A stretch of 64,000 nucleotides of DNA from Ornithodoros turicata. Lineage: Eukaryota > Arthropoda > Arachnida > Ixodida > Argasidae. Below are positions 1 to 10,146 of this stretch, in pieces; position 1 is the first letter of the stretch; every line of letters begins with the position of its first letter. The position numbers and the translations under genes were made by a program. Below the pieces are notes generated by a model. The model was not told the origin of the DNA and searched no databases. It was given only the letters and a program-made list of their open reading frames with translations. The DNA lies in assembly GCF_037126465.1 (NCBI RefSeq), contig NC_088201.1, positions 226,430,016 to 226,494,015 on the forward strand, given 5' to 3'.

Positions 1-721
1 AGACTGCTCCTTTAAGAAAGTGGCAAGAAAGTAGCCGTCCGTTTCGCGTCACTTTTTGTTCCACTTGTTACACACGGAACACTTAAAATATGGTGTACGG
101 GTAGAAACCGTTGCATTCGGAACAACTTCTCTGTTTCCGTTGGATCACATGAAACAGAAATCTCATTGACAGACAAACTGCGTACATACGACGTATTTGG
201 GAAGTTTAACATTGCTAACTACAGTTGTCTACACATGCGTGATGATTATTGGAGAGAATATATGCGCGTTTAATTCGCACTTACGTTCGTCTATCTCACA
301 GCCAAGTTCATAACTATTACTGGTCTCCATCGTGACGCGGTCGCTTTAGGCGTGATGAAGCTCGTTTATGCTGAAGAAGCAATTTGCACGATCAACACAA
401 ATTTTAAACGAATACGTTTTAGAGTTAGATATTAGTGGGCTGCAAATTATCGGCTGGCTCTGTGTTCCAAGCAATTTCAGTCGGAAAGCAGATAACCGAT
501 CGCCACCTTCCGAAAAGGACTCAAACAGGAGATTCGCCGTTGCCGTTTTTCACCGAACTCAAACGCGGATGGGTGTCCTTCCATTGAATGGTCTTTGAGT
601 GTCAGTGTGTCACAGGAATGGTTTAATAGTAAAGGGACGAATCATCTTCTTCCCTTTTCTTACATACTCATCTCCCATATACACATGACCTGATGAAAAT
701 AGCGTTATGGAAAACTTTCAG
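1..721. other. non-coding flank upstream of the M13 exons
   Basis: I see no convincing gene here. An open stretch at 368-598 on the + strand has no recognisable domain. If the M13 gene is real, its earlier exons (start, transmembrane segment, first part of the N-terminal domain) should lie upstream. I could not find them in these 721 bases, so they are probably left of the window. Confidence 0.4.
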
Positions 722-1497
722 ATGGACCAGCACGTTTTTGGCACTGTTGGACGAAACCAGTTTCTGAACCAGTCTAACATGCACAACAAGAAAATAATCC
801 AAACATATAAGCGATACATCATTAATATCACAACACTAATGGCAAACAGCGCCACGGGCCAGAAGGATCCTGCGGCTTTGGCAGATGAGATAGTTGACTT
901 CGAAGTCCAGATTGCAAACGTAAGACAAAGACGCCTCCATCAGACAAAAATGTGTACTTGAGTTATGGTAAGGCGATCTCTACAGCAAAGCTGGTGTGTT
1001 TACAGAGAACCCGATCACAAGAAAAGAGACGTAATTATATTGCTAGGTACAATAAAGTAACTGTGGGTGAACTGCAGCAAAATCAGTCGCAGGTAAGGTA
1101 ACCTGTATACAATCATATTTACTCCAGATTTCTATTTTAATAAATCTTTAGTACATCAGTTGCATGTCATTTGCATAGAGATCTCGCATCACGTGACGCA
1201 ACCTGTACCTCCTGTACGGCGCCAAAGAGTTGGATATTTTGTTCTGTTTTGAACTCATAAACATGTGCAGCTTCTCAGCTTTCGATCATGTGTTGTACAA
1301 TGAATGCTCTTTCTCCGTAATGGCGAGAGGAGACCACTCTTCATTTGTATGATTTTCTTAATTTAGTTTCCATTGCTGGAGATCGTGAAGAACGTTTTCA
1401 AGAATGTCAGCATAAGTGTTGACGAAGAAGAACCCCTTATTGTGTGGGAAACGGACTACTATAAATCAGTATTCGACTTCTTCAGCACTGTCAACAG
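722..1497 (+). CDS. M13 (neprilysin-like) metallopeptidase, three internal exons
   Basis: M13 enzymes are usually membrane-bound zinc peptidases that cut short peptides outside the cell. Three exons fit the N-terminal (Peptidase_M13_N) part of that family: 722-919 (66 codons, beginning MDQHVFGTVGRNQFLNQS and ending IVDFEVQIAN), 1006-1092 (29 codons, with RRNYIARYNKVTVGELQ) and 1367-1497 (43 codons plus 2 bases, with VKNVFKNVSISVDEEEPLIV). They match in order the family's pattern of a 'DQ..lG..R..YL' opening, the 'DFE..iAN' helix, the 'RR.....YN..T..eLQ' segment and the 'v.i..dE.vIV' segment. Each exon has AG before it and GT after it. The first two are phase 0, so they join in frame with the third. 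Introns are 86 and 274 bp. The HExxH/ExxxD zinc site would lie in later exons, not found here; they may lie beyond the repeats, or this may be a gene fragment. The intron limits and the homology are my reading, made without a database search. Confidence 0.65.
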
Positions 1498-2725
1498 GTG
1501 AGGCAATACAGTAAGGTCATTTATTCCACATAACTAATTAGAGGCTTGTGATATTGTAGTCGGTTAAAAGGAGAGTCATTGGCCATCATGCAGAATAGGC
1601 TCCCATTCCTACGTTCTCCATATGTAGATATCGCAGTCGTACGTATTCATGCTTTTATTGCTCTGTTCGACTGCGTGGCGCACGCAAGAGAACCAGCATG
1701 GTGTCCATAGACCTACTTGTTCTCTCGTTTTGCTTCATATTTAGAGAGTGACCCATAAGGTCACTGGGTTTCGGGTTTCCGGAATTCGTTTTTCTTTTTT
1801 TGCTATATTTGGAGTTCGTTGTGTTCCGAGGATTCGGAGTTATTCGTCTTTATCATCTTTATCATCGCCGATTTATCACATCTATGTTAATATCCGAAGT
1901 TCAGAGAAGAAGCTACAGCTGTTAAACATATTCCATCAGCGGTGAGAACACTGCTTCTGCAGCGGAAAGACAGCAGTAGGGCAAGAAAACAGCAGAACGT
2001 GCAGAAAGATGTTATGTAGTTTCTGACTTCAACCCTTTCATCACCGTGGGATTTCGGTCTGCCGCGAGGGGTCTTCAACAACAAAAGTCATTGCGAAAAG
2101 CAGGAAAAAACATGGATGACACAGGCAACAGAAACATCACCTTCTAACAACTGGCTTTAATTGGTCAGCGTAGGTTCCAGTGATGTCACGGGCGCTGTAA
2201 TCCCATATGACCCAGAACCGTGTATAGGAACGGGAGTCTGGCTATTAGGAGAAGCATAAAAAAAGGCTTAATCTGTCAATCAAACGTTCATTTCTCCTGT
2301 TTGTTTCTCCTTCCGTATGTGTAAGTTTCTCGTCAAACTCAAGGAGATGTTGCCATCTGATCGAACTTGAGCACGTTCCATGCGTTGCTGTTTTTTGTGG
2401 GGGCTGCCATGACACCAAAATTTTCCAAAAGGACGGACGAGTTTTGAGAATTTTATGAAATTTTGTTTTGCAGATTACTTTAATTTTGTTCCGCGAGTAG
2501 ATACTATTTTGTACCTATCTTGAAAATCAACTATAAATTACGCTCCAGTGTGGATATTTACGCTAAAACGTGCGTCGTCGTTGTTATACCCACTATGAAC
2601 GGCGATGTCAAGAAAAATCGCAAGAAAAAGGCCACTGATGCGTAAAATTTCGCTTTGCATTACTGATTTTTATTGATATATACATCTTTGCCCGTCGTTT
2701 ATTTCATACACTTGTGATTCGCAAT
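1498..2725. other. non-coding DNA, presumably intron or intergenic
   Basis: No supported gene. It would be intron if the M13 gene continues to the right. Short open stretches near 1748-1945 and 1887-2084 overlap on opposite strands and show no domain. Confidence 0.4.
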
Positions 2726-2739
2726 TTAAAGGTCATTCC
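2726..2739 (+). repeat. left target-site duplication of the LINE
   Basis: TTAAAGGTCATTCC occurs here directly beside the element's 3' end and again at 8427-8440 beside its 5' end. A 14-bp direct repeat is the usual trace of target-primed reverse transcription. Confidence 0.9.
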
Positions 2740-2929
2740 TGATGATGATGATGATGATTGGGAGTTTTGTGGCGCAGCGACAACTAGGATCATAATGCGC
2801 CAAAACTCTGGTGTTATTTAAAACAAATTTAACTTAAAAATAGAGTGATTTGTTTAAAATCAAAAGGAATCGAAAGGTGTTGGTTCGATAGGTGTGTAAA
2901 TCATCATATGAAATGAGATAACTAAGATA
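2740..2929 (-). other. LINE 3' UTR and simple-repeat tail
   Basis: Short untranslated region after the ORF2 stop. On the element strand it ends in CAA(TCA)n instead of poly(A), directly against the target-site duplication. Tails made of short repeated triplets are common in I-group elements and are thought to arise during target-primed reverse transcription. Confidence 0.75.
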
Positions 2930-5900
2930 TTACAATTCATTCACGATGCCTATATCTCTTAAAAATAGGAAAACGTCCTCGAAAGGGATGAGAGCCTCAT
3001 CCCCTAGTAATAATGCGGGGTGAAGGGGGATACAGTACTTGTAGAAGATATGAAAATGACGTTGGCGATGTGTCATAAAAGAAGGGCAACTAATGAGTAC
3101 ATGCAAAATGGAAAGGTCTGCGCCACAGTGTGCACACTCAGGTGCTTCCTCTCCTCGTAAAAGGTACCCATGGGTCAAAATGTGTGACCCAATCTTAACC
3201 GACTTGACAAAATCTCGTGTAGCCGGTTTTTAAATACTTGAACTGGGGCTCCAATTCGAGGTTTAACTGTGTGCAATTTGTTATCTGTTTGGCCAGACCA
3301 GAAATCTTGCCACTTCCTGCGGATGACCCTTTTCAAATCCAGCAGTAGATCAGGGAGAGGGATTTCAAAAGAAGTGTTGTCATAACCATGGGCAGCGAGA
3401 GCTGCACGGTCAGCCCTCTCGTTGCCGCTTATACCGACATGGCTGGGTACCCAACAAAGTTTCAAACTGTACCCTTTCTCATATATGACAGTTGCTAAAT
3501 GCTGCGCACGTCGAACTAAAAGAGTTTTGTGTGGCTTGATGTTACAAATGGCATGTATGGAACTCAGTGAGTCTGTGTATATAACAGACGACGTTATCCG
3601 TGTTTCTAGAATATGATTTAGTGCAACAATAATCGCATACATTTCTGCGCTGAAAATTGTCAGAAGACTGTTCAAGGAATGCGATTTTGTACATGTTCCT
3701 GAAATCATGGCGCACGATACTCCTGTACTAGTTTTTGAGGCATCCGTGTAAATATCAGTGTGTTCACCGAAGCCTTCCTTGAGGATCTCAAATTCTTGCT
3801 GTATTTCCACAGCAGGTCTTTTTGTTTGTTAAATTTGGTTAACGAAGTGTCATGTGCCACGGGTGTTCGCCAAGGAGGGAGCATTTGTGGGGACTGTAGC
3901 GGGGGTAGATTGTAGCTCCGCATAAAAGTATAGTGCTCTACATCTTGTTGGAGCCGGATACTGTATACAGGTATGGCATTCGGTATGGCATTCGGTTCAT
4001 GAATAAACGTTCGGAACGTGTGCCCTCCACACAGGGCAGCGCAGGATGCTGAGGGTAACCTTTAATTCTGAGCCCATACGACGCACCGAGATAAAACCGT
4101 CGTCTTTCTAGGGACCATTCGTTTGCTTGAACATAAAGACTTTGAACTGGAGACGTTCTGAAGGCTCCAAGGACCAGCCTTAATCCGAAGTGATGCACTG
4201 TGTCTAAGGCCTTCATAACTGAGGGACGTGCATACCCATACACGAAACATGCATAATCTAGCCTAGCACGGACAGTGGATATGTAAATGCGGTGGAGGGT
4301 TTCGCGGTCTGCTCCCCAAGACCTGTGAGAGAGGATCTCCAGCACATTCAAAGATCTTAAGCATTTGCGTTTCAAATCCTTCACATGGGCCAGGAAGGTC
4401 AGCTTTCTGTCAAAAATCAAACCAAGAAACTTATGTTCATACTGAACACAAATATCCTGACCTTTCATTTGGAGTGATGGATCCGGAAAAAGACCTCTTG
4501 TTCTGGAAAACGGTACGCAAACAGTCTTGGTGGGTGAGAACCTGAACACGTTTTCAGATGACCATTTGGTTAGCCTGTTGATAGTCAGCTGGAGCTGTCT
4601 TTCGCACACAGCAAGGTTAGAAGACGAAACACATATTTGCAGATCGTCTACATACAAAGAATACGAGACGGATGGGGTTATAACACTGGCCAGTGAATTC
4701 ATTTTGATTACAAAAAGGGTGACACTGAGAACGGCGCCCTGCGGGACACCATTCTCCTGTACGAAAGGCCTCGATAAAGTAGTGCCCAACTGAATTCTAA
4801 ACAGTCGACCCTGGAGGAAGTCTCTGACACAGCGAAACAGGCGACCACGCACTCCCAGAGAGTGGAGGTTCCTGAGAATACCATAACGCCACGCTGTGTC
4901 ATAGGCCTTCTCCAAATCAAAAAAGACAGAAACACAGTGCTGTTTCCTGATGAAAGCTTCCCTTATTGTACTTTCTAGGCGCAGAAGATGATCAGTTGTT
5001 GAGTGTGCAGCTCTAAAGCCGCACTGTAAACGGTCCAGACACTGGTTTTGTTCCAGGAAGTACACAAGTCAACTGTTCACCATGCACTCGAAGGTTTTTC
5101 CGAGACAGCTGGTGAGAGCAATCGGCCTGTAGCTTGATGGATCAGATTTATCTTTTCCTGGCTTCAAGAGAGGGATGACTGTTGCCAATTTCCAGCTAGA
5201 AGGTAGCATGCCTTCTTGCCAGACCAGATTAAAGAAGTCCAAAAGACTGTCAAGGGTGCAGGTGCCGTGGCTTTACGAGAAAACAAGGCTTGAAGAAGTT
5301 CTGGTTTTGTAAATGGCTTATTGTAGCCACATCTGTCACCTGATGCGCTTGAGAGTGTTTGTTTTTCCGCACGCTCCTTGAACCTTAAGAAGTCAGGTGT
5401 GTAATGTGATGAGCTCGAAACGTTTGAGAAGTGCTCACCAAGAGCATTTGCCTGTTCATCTATGCTCTTACAAACTGTGCCATTAACCTGTAGTAGAGGT
5501 ACGGAAAAGCTGGCGTAGTCGCCCTTAATTTTTCTTAGTCTATCCCACAGTGCTTTTGAAGGGGTGTTAGAGTTTAGAGAGGATACAAATCTTTTCCACG
5601 ACTCCTGCTTGGCTCGGCGTCGCGTCCATCGGGCTTTAGCACGAGCTTTTTTAAATGCAAGCAGATTAGCACTTGTGGGGTATCTTCGAAATATCCCCCA
5701 CGCCCGGTTCTGCTCCCTGCGTGTTTTCTCACATTCACTCGTCCACCAGGGTTTAGGACGCCTGGGGAGATTCCCTTTTGTTTGTGGAATGGATAGTGTA
5801 GCAGCATGAATAATTTTGTCTGTGATCACCTTGTTGGCCTCCTCCACACAGAGACGATCAAAAGATGAAGGTGCAAGTTCTGCCTCTTTGGTAAATAACT

Positions 5901-6612
5901 CCCAGTCTGCTTCAGATAGTTTCCACCGGGGTGGCCGTGCTCTTTTATTACTGGTACCAGAGAATTTAAGGATAACCGGAAAGTGATCGCTACCTCGAGG
6001 GTTTTGGTCGACTTTCCAGTCAACAAAGGGGTAAAGAGTGGGACTGCATAATGAGATGTCAATTGCAGAGAGTGACTGGGTTGCAGAGTTCATGTAGGTC
6101 GGCAATCCTCTATTTAACAAACAAATTGACCGGGAAAAGAGTATTCTTTCCAACATCTTACCACGGTTGTCAGTTTTTGCACTGCCCCACAAAGAATTGT
6201 GGGCATTAAAATCTCCCGAAATCATAAATGGTTGAGGCAGCTGGTCGCAAAGCTGCTCAAAGTCCCTCTGACGTACCATAGCTGAGGGAGGCAACTACAA
6301 AGAGCAGACTGTAATGATCTGGTCTAAGCAAATTTGTATGGCTACAGCCTCAAGGTCTGTCACCAGTGGAATGTTCCTTGCAGGGACAGAGAGTGGTACG
6401 ACAACAGCCACACCACCAGATGCACGAGCTGTGTGCGCACGGTCCTTGCGGAAAATAGTGTACTTACGAAAAGGATTTAAATTTTCCGAAGTTAGGTACG
6501 TTTCCTGTAAACAGAAACACATTGCACTGTTCTCCTCAAACAGGTCATGAATGTCGTCCAAGTTTGAAAAAAGACCTCAACAATTCCATTGGATTATAAC
6601 CTGTGCACCCAT
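2930..6612 (-). pseudogene. LINE ORF2: endonuclease / reverse transcriptase / RNase H, broken
   Basis: Likely start is the ATG at 6612. An APE-type endonuclease follows, with QET near 6500, GDFNAHN near 6215, the SAIDISL segment and GSDHFPV near 5975. The reverse transcriptase lies at about 5260-4000, with FFDLEKAYDTAW, GVPQGAVLS and the catalytic YVDD at about 4645. RNase H lies at about 3760-3350 (IYTDASK, IYTDSLS, WVPSHVGISGNERAD). A C-terminal C-x2-C...H...C motif ends the protein (about 3145-3080). Breaks seen: TGA at 6577-6579 (context QWNC*GL), TAG at 6295-6297 (CSL*LPPS), a frame change near 5265, TGA at 5069-5071 (NS*LVYF), a frame change between 3938 and 3810, and another at about 3178. 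Two of the stops could be CGA-to-TGA changes. The protein would copy the element RNA at a nicked chromosomal target, but not from this copy. Confidence 0.92.
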
Positions 6613-6699
6613 AAAAAGGATGGGAGAGAGAAGCAGCAAAATCCTTAACATGTGGTCGCTAATACATAATTCCGTGGACTGTTTGGACATGAGTGTTAT

Positions 6700-7926
6700 T
6701 TAGGGAGGAGTTATCCTTGGTGGAAGCACTTTCTGTGTACCTTTTCGTCTGCTGCCCCTACCTCGGCTAGATGTCATCTCTCTCTTTTCTTTCCCCTGAG
6801 AGAGTACACCTGGGATACTAGACGACGACTTCTGCGATAAGCAGTCGTCGTCGTCCATGTCCATGTCTTGCAATGTGGCCTGGGATTGGCCTGGTGTGAC
6901 CTCATCCCAGATGGAGGCACTGCCATCAACTCCAGTAGAAGCTGTGGCTGTCTCCGGAGGAGACCCAGAAACAGGAAGGGACACCCCGGTGTCATTTCCA
7001 TTTTGTTGGGGAGTATTGGGTAGAGACCCAGTAGTCTGGGTCTCTACAGATTTCCTCAGTGGTGCTACCCCCCTGCGCACCACTTCGGAGAAGGTTCCCT
7101 TTTTTGAAAACTCAACCTGCGCTTTTGCATCTCTGTACGAAAGATTTTGTGTCACTTTGACCTTCAGTATGTCTTTCTCTTCCTTCCACCGTGGACAGGA
7201 GCGAGAGTAGACAGGATGATTACCTTTACAGTTTGCACATCTGACATCCTTCTCACAGGTCTCTGCAGCGTGATCCGTGCCTGCGCATTTCGGGCAGGTG
7301 GCCTGTCCACGACAGACCTGCGAGCCGTGGCCAAAACGTTGGCACTTAAAGCACCTCCGCGGATTTGGGATATATGACCGGACGTGACAGTTGATGTACC
7401 CTGCTTTAATGGTAGTGGGAAGCTTATGTAATTGAAATGAAAGGACAATGTGTTTAGTGGCAATCTCCTTACCGTCTCGACGCATAGTTATTCGCCGCGC
7501 TGTCACAACACCTTCATCCCTTAGACCCTCTTCGATTTCAGCATCTGAACAATCAAGAAGTTCATGCTCAGATATCACGCCCTTCACTATGCTCAGCGTA
7601 CGATGCCTCGAAACTGTAACAGGTACGTCAGCAATTCTGTTCAGGGAAAGCAGAGTCGAGCTTTGCTGTCGTGTCTGGACATCGATCTGCAAGTCTCCTG
7701 TAGTCAACTTTTTCGCGGAATAGGACTTCCCTATGGCTTTTTCCAGTTCCTTCGCGATCGCAAATGGTGATACTTTGCTCAGGGGCTTAGACTCGTTTTC
7801 TCCATGGATGATCAGGACCTTTGCAAACCATGGTTCTGGTGTGAGGTCCAGTGATTGTGTTGCTAGTACATCGGTGCGGTGCCGCTTTCGGTACCGATCA
7901 TGTTTTTTTGAGTTTGAAGAATCCAT
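6700..7926 (-). CDS. LINE ORF1: gag-like RNA-binding protein with three zinc knuckles
   Basis: Uninterrupted reading frame of 408 residues from the ATG at 7926. The frame stays open upstream to 8019, but MDSSNSKKHDRYRKR is the first plausible start. The N-terminal third is basic. Residues about 192-244 hold CFKCQRFGHGSQVC and CPKCAGTDHAAETC (both CX2CX4HX4C), then a third looser CX2CX3HX6C. This order is typical of I/Jockey-group ORF1 proteins, which package element RNA. The C-terminal half is rich in Ser, Thr, Gln and Asp and ends in a basic RGRGSRRKG stretch. It lies 87 bp upstream of the ORF2 start on the same strand. It is the only intact retroelement frame in the window. Confidence 0.88.
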   Translation of the reverse strand: MDSSNSKKHDRYRKRHRTDVLATQSLDLTPEPWFAKVLIIHGENESKPLSKVSPFAIAKELEKAIGKSYSAKKLTTGDLQIDVQTRQQSSTLLSLNRIADVPVTVSRHRTLSIVKGVISEHELLDCSDAEIEEGLRDEGVVTARRITMRRDGKEIATKHIVLSFQLHKLPTTIKAGYINCHVRSYIPNPRRCFKCQRFGHGSQVCRGQATCPKCAGTDHAAETCEKDVRCANCKGNHPVYSRSCPRWKEEKDILKVKVTQNLSYRDAKAQVEFSKKGTFSEVVRRGVAPLRKSVETQTTGSLPNTPQQNGNDTGVSLPVSGSPPETATASTGVDGSASIWDEVTPGQSQATLQDMDMDDDDCLSQKSSSSIPGVLSQGKEKREMTSSRGRGSRRKGTQKVLPPRITPP

Positions 7927-8426
7927 AAAAGAAATGTTGTGGTTCAGTGCAGTGGTGCGTCGCCCACCATGGAGCCCAACAAGGGAACGTGTCCCACACG
8001 CTAACGCCTGCCTCTGCACTATACCCTAGTGCAGCTTCTGGAGAGTGAAAGGACTGCCCAAGGTTGACCCTTGCCGCCAAAGAAGGTGAAGGGAGGAAAA
8101 GGAAAATAGTGAAGGAGTGGAGAAAGAAAAAGTAATGAAGGGGGAGATGGCGACTAGCTGAATAATCCTGGCCGGGTCTTCCAGGACCACCCGACTATGG
8201 GAAGCAGGGGCCAAAGCGGTGTGTTGCTTTCCCGGAGGGGCCCCGAAGGGTCCTAAACAACCTCCGGGTCCACTCAACCGCCAGGATCCCCCTTTCCCCA
8301 GACACGGGAAAGCCACACACAGCTATACATGGGGGTCTCCCTCCTGCGGCGACCCAACCGTTGGTGCAGGAGGGGGCTACTGCTGCTGCTGCCGGGCGAT
8401 GGGGGCGCCAAGTTCCCGACGCCGGG
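7927..8426 (-). promoter_or_regulatory. LINE 5' untranslated leader (presumed internal promoter region)
   Basis: About 500 bp of GC-rich sequence between the 5' end of the element and ORF1, including a CAGCAGCAGCAG run near 8380 and pyrimidine-rich stretches near 8110-8150. Full-length I-group elements start transcription from such internal leaders. I see no defined promoter motif and infer the role only from position. Confidence 0.5.
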
Positions 8427-8440
8427 TTAAAGGTCATTCC
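8427..8440 (+). repeat. right target-site duplication of the LINE
   Basis: TTAAAGGTCATTCC, identical to 2726-2739. It fixes the 5' end of the element at 8426 and shows that the element is not 5'-truncated. Confidence 0.9.
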
Positions 8441-8961
8441 GACAGCCGTGACTGTCCTGGAGAACGCTTCTGTCGGCCAATCAGTTGTGCTATCGAACGC
8501 TTCTGCCGTTCAGCGTCTTCCCAGCACGCCCCTCTCCATGCAAATGACGGCGATAATAGTGTCTGCAAAATCCCTTGTTTTGGTAGGATGCTGAGGATAT
8601 CCATTTTAATCCTACACGATCCACTGGAATTCAGTGAATAGAGGTGAAATAGAGCTTGGATAGCGGGACTTTAAATCCAAGCCTGTATTTCGGCTCGTGA
8701 TTGGCCAGAGAGCTCAAAAAGTGGGTGGAGCTCCAGGTATAGGCACGTCTCATTGATGGCAAAACTCCATTTTTTATACGCAGCTGTGACCTGACCTAGA
8801 AATTATATTTCCTTTTTTGATGCCCCACTAAAAATGTGTTTCTTCCCTCTCTTTCGCCAGGATTTTTGTAGATCATAACCGAGTCGCCCGCACGAGGGCT
8901 CTTCTGGGTCAAAAACAGATTCTTTTAGCTCAAACAGGATGAAACATCTAAGAACAAAAAT
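8441..8961. other. non-coding DNA between LINE and Copia fragment
   Basis: No gene supported. This continues the pre-LINE target sequence and contains nothing I recognise. Confidence 0.4.
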
Positions 8962-9301
8962 GTTTGCGCCTCAATGTAAGCCTTCTCTCCAGGAATCGTC
9001 CTTGACTGACCTCCTCTAGCCTTGTCCAAACGCCCTTGGCTGTAGCCTGGTTGATGACATATGCTGTCTGAGAACCTGACAGAGTCTGCACAATTGCGCT
9101 GAGAGCTTCTGTGTCCCGCTTGTCCCAAAGGGCTCTCGCTTCTGTTGCTTCCGGTGGGTTGTCTTGAATGACCGTCCAAAGTCCACGCGCCTTCAAGAAC
9201 GAGGTCATTTTGAACTTCCACGTCGGATAGTTTGTGCCGTCCAACTTCTCGGTGACGGTCGTGAAGGTCTGCACTGGAGCCGCCATACCCTCTGACGACA
9301 T
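8962..9301 (-). pseudogene. Copia gag N-terminal fragment
   Basis: About 113 codons from an ATG at 9301 (MSSEGMAAPVQTF). It carries the Copia-gag N-terminal pattern (LDGTNYPTWKFKM, then a tryptophan-containing segment GVWTRLEEV). The frame is cut off within LRRK and runs into unrelated sequence, so the zinc knuckle and all of pol are missing. Confidence 0.85.
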
Positions 9302-9455
9302 TTCTGACAGCGACTTCTCACGTTCTCTTCAACAAAGAGGCCCTCCTTCCTGGACAGGTCCGAAACGAGAGCTTCCTGGGCCCATAACCTATGTTGAGCT
9401 GTACCATTGTTTCGGTCTACCGCAGCTGGTGCCCTGCCATTCCAACACGCGAGAG
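8962..9455 (-). mobile_element. truncated Copia-family end (64 bp of LTR, PBS, gag start), inverted relative to the copy at 53687
   Basis: On the - strand this reads: the last 64 bp of an LTR (9392-9455), the primer-binding site GGTTATGGGCCCAG (9376-9389), a leader, then gag from the ATG at 9301 up to LTLRRK near 8962, where it stops abruptly. It is the same family as the Copia element at 53687-57600 but on the opposite strand. Unlike that copy it still has GAA at the codon that is TAA there (54129). Its LTR side is joined straight to the satellite through the shared bases ACT. Confidence 0.9.
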
Positions 9456-9803
9456 TTACCTGAAGATATCCAGTGTCATCTAAAGTCACTCGAAGACGTC
9501 TGAAGCCTGTTGAGGTCATGTGAGGGCGTCTGGAGCCATCACAAGTGTTCGGAAGATGTCTGAGGTCACCTGAAGTCACTCGCGGTCACTTCAAGACACC
9601 CAGAGTCACCTGAAGACGTCGGCAGTCATCGGAAGTCACCTGAAGACGTGTGGTGCAATTTGAAGTCGAGTGAAAACGTCTCAGGCCACCTAAAGTCACT
9701 TGAAATCACCTGAAGTCGCCTAAAGTCGTGTAAAGCTACCTGAAGATGTCAGGGGTCAACTAAAGTTACTTGAAGTCACAGCTGGAGTCGCCTGAACCTG
9801 TCT
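9456..9803 (-). repeat. satellite array, inverted left end
   Basis: Decamer-based satellite in reverse orientation. Its reverse complement carries the same rare variants as the extreme right end of the array just before 53686, notably GACGCCCTCACATGACC and GACACTGGATATC. It is therefore an inverted duplicate of that end, not generic monomer. Confidence 0.88.
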
Positions 9804-10146
9804 TGTGAGGCGGGAATGAAGAAAAGAAATGTCCTGGGTCGCCAGATGTGGAAGGAAGGTGACCGGGCCGTGGCTCACTCCAAGAACATCTTCATCCGCC
9901 AAACTCTTGAAATAAGGATGCGGCAGTCGGAGTAGCAACAAATACAAACGTTTAATGATGATGAGACGTATTTACAGGCATGCATAATAATTTAGGATGG
10001 TAAGGTGCCGAATAGGTCGTCGTAGGACGTTCCATGAATGACGACAGACGATTACGACGTGGCACACCGCCGTTAACTACTACGGTGGCGCCACTTACAC
10101 ACATTGACGATGGGCATGTCATCTGACGATGACAATGACGCTGACA
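9804..10146 (-). repeat. 3' LTR of the Gypsy-like element
   Basis: 343 bp. It differs from the partner LTR at about 11 positions by eye (~3 percent), with no length change. The presumed polypurine tract is complementary to 10147-10160. Confidence 0.85.

Larger units (their letters stand above)
2740..8426 (-). mobile_element. full-length non-LTR retrotransposon, I-group type (ORF1 + EN-RT-RNase H ORF2)
   Basis: A 5,687-bp element on the - strand. In its own direction: a ~500-bp GC-rich 5' leader (8426 to 7927), a gag-like ORF1 (7926-6700), ORF2 with endonuclease, reverse transcriptase, RNase H and a C-terminal Cys/His motif (6612-2930), and a short 3' UTR ending in a (TCA)n-type run at 2740-2758. 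It is bracketed by a 14-bp target-site duplication. The RNase H domain in ORF2 together with three CCHC knuckles in ORF1 points to the I superfamily rather than CR1 or RTE. The insertion was complete, but ORF2 has since collected at least three nonsense codons and three frame breaks, so this copy cannot move by itself. Confidence 0.93.

Noticed and set aside
2740..2758. (GAT)n as an ordinary microsatellite
   Set aside because: It lies exactly between the LINE 3' UTR and the target duplication, so it is the element's tail.
6857..7210. 117-codon + strand frame
   Set aside because: Antisense to LINE ORF1; no independent evidence.
8219..8641. 140-codon + strand frame
   Set aside because: Antisense to the GC-rich LINE leader and running over its end and target duplication; an effect of composition.
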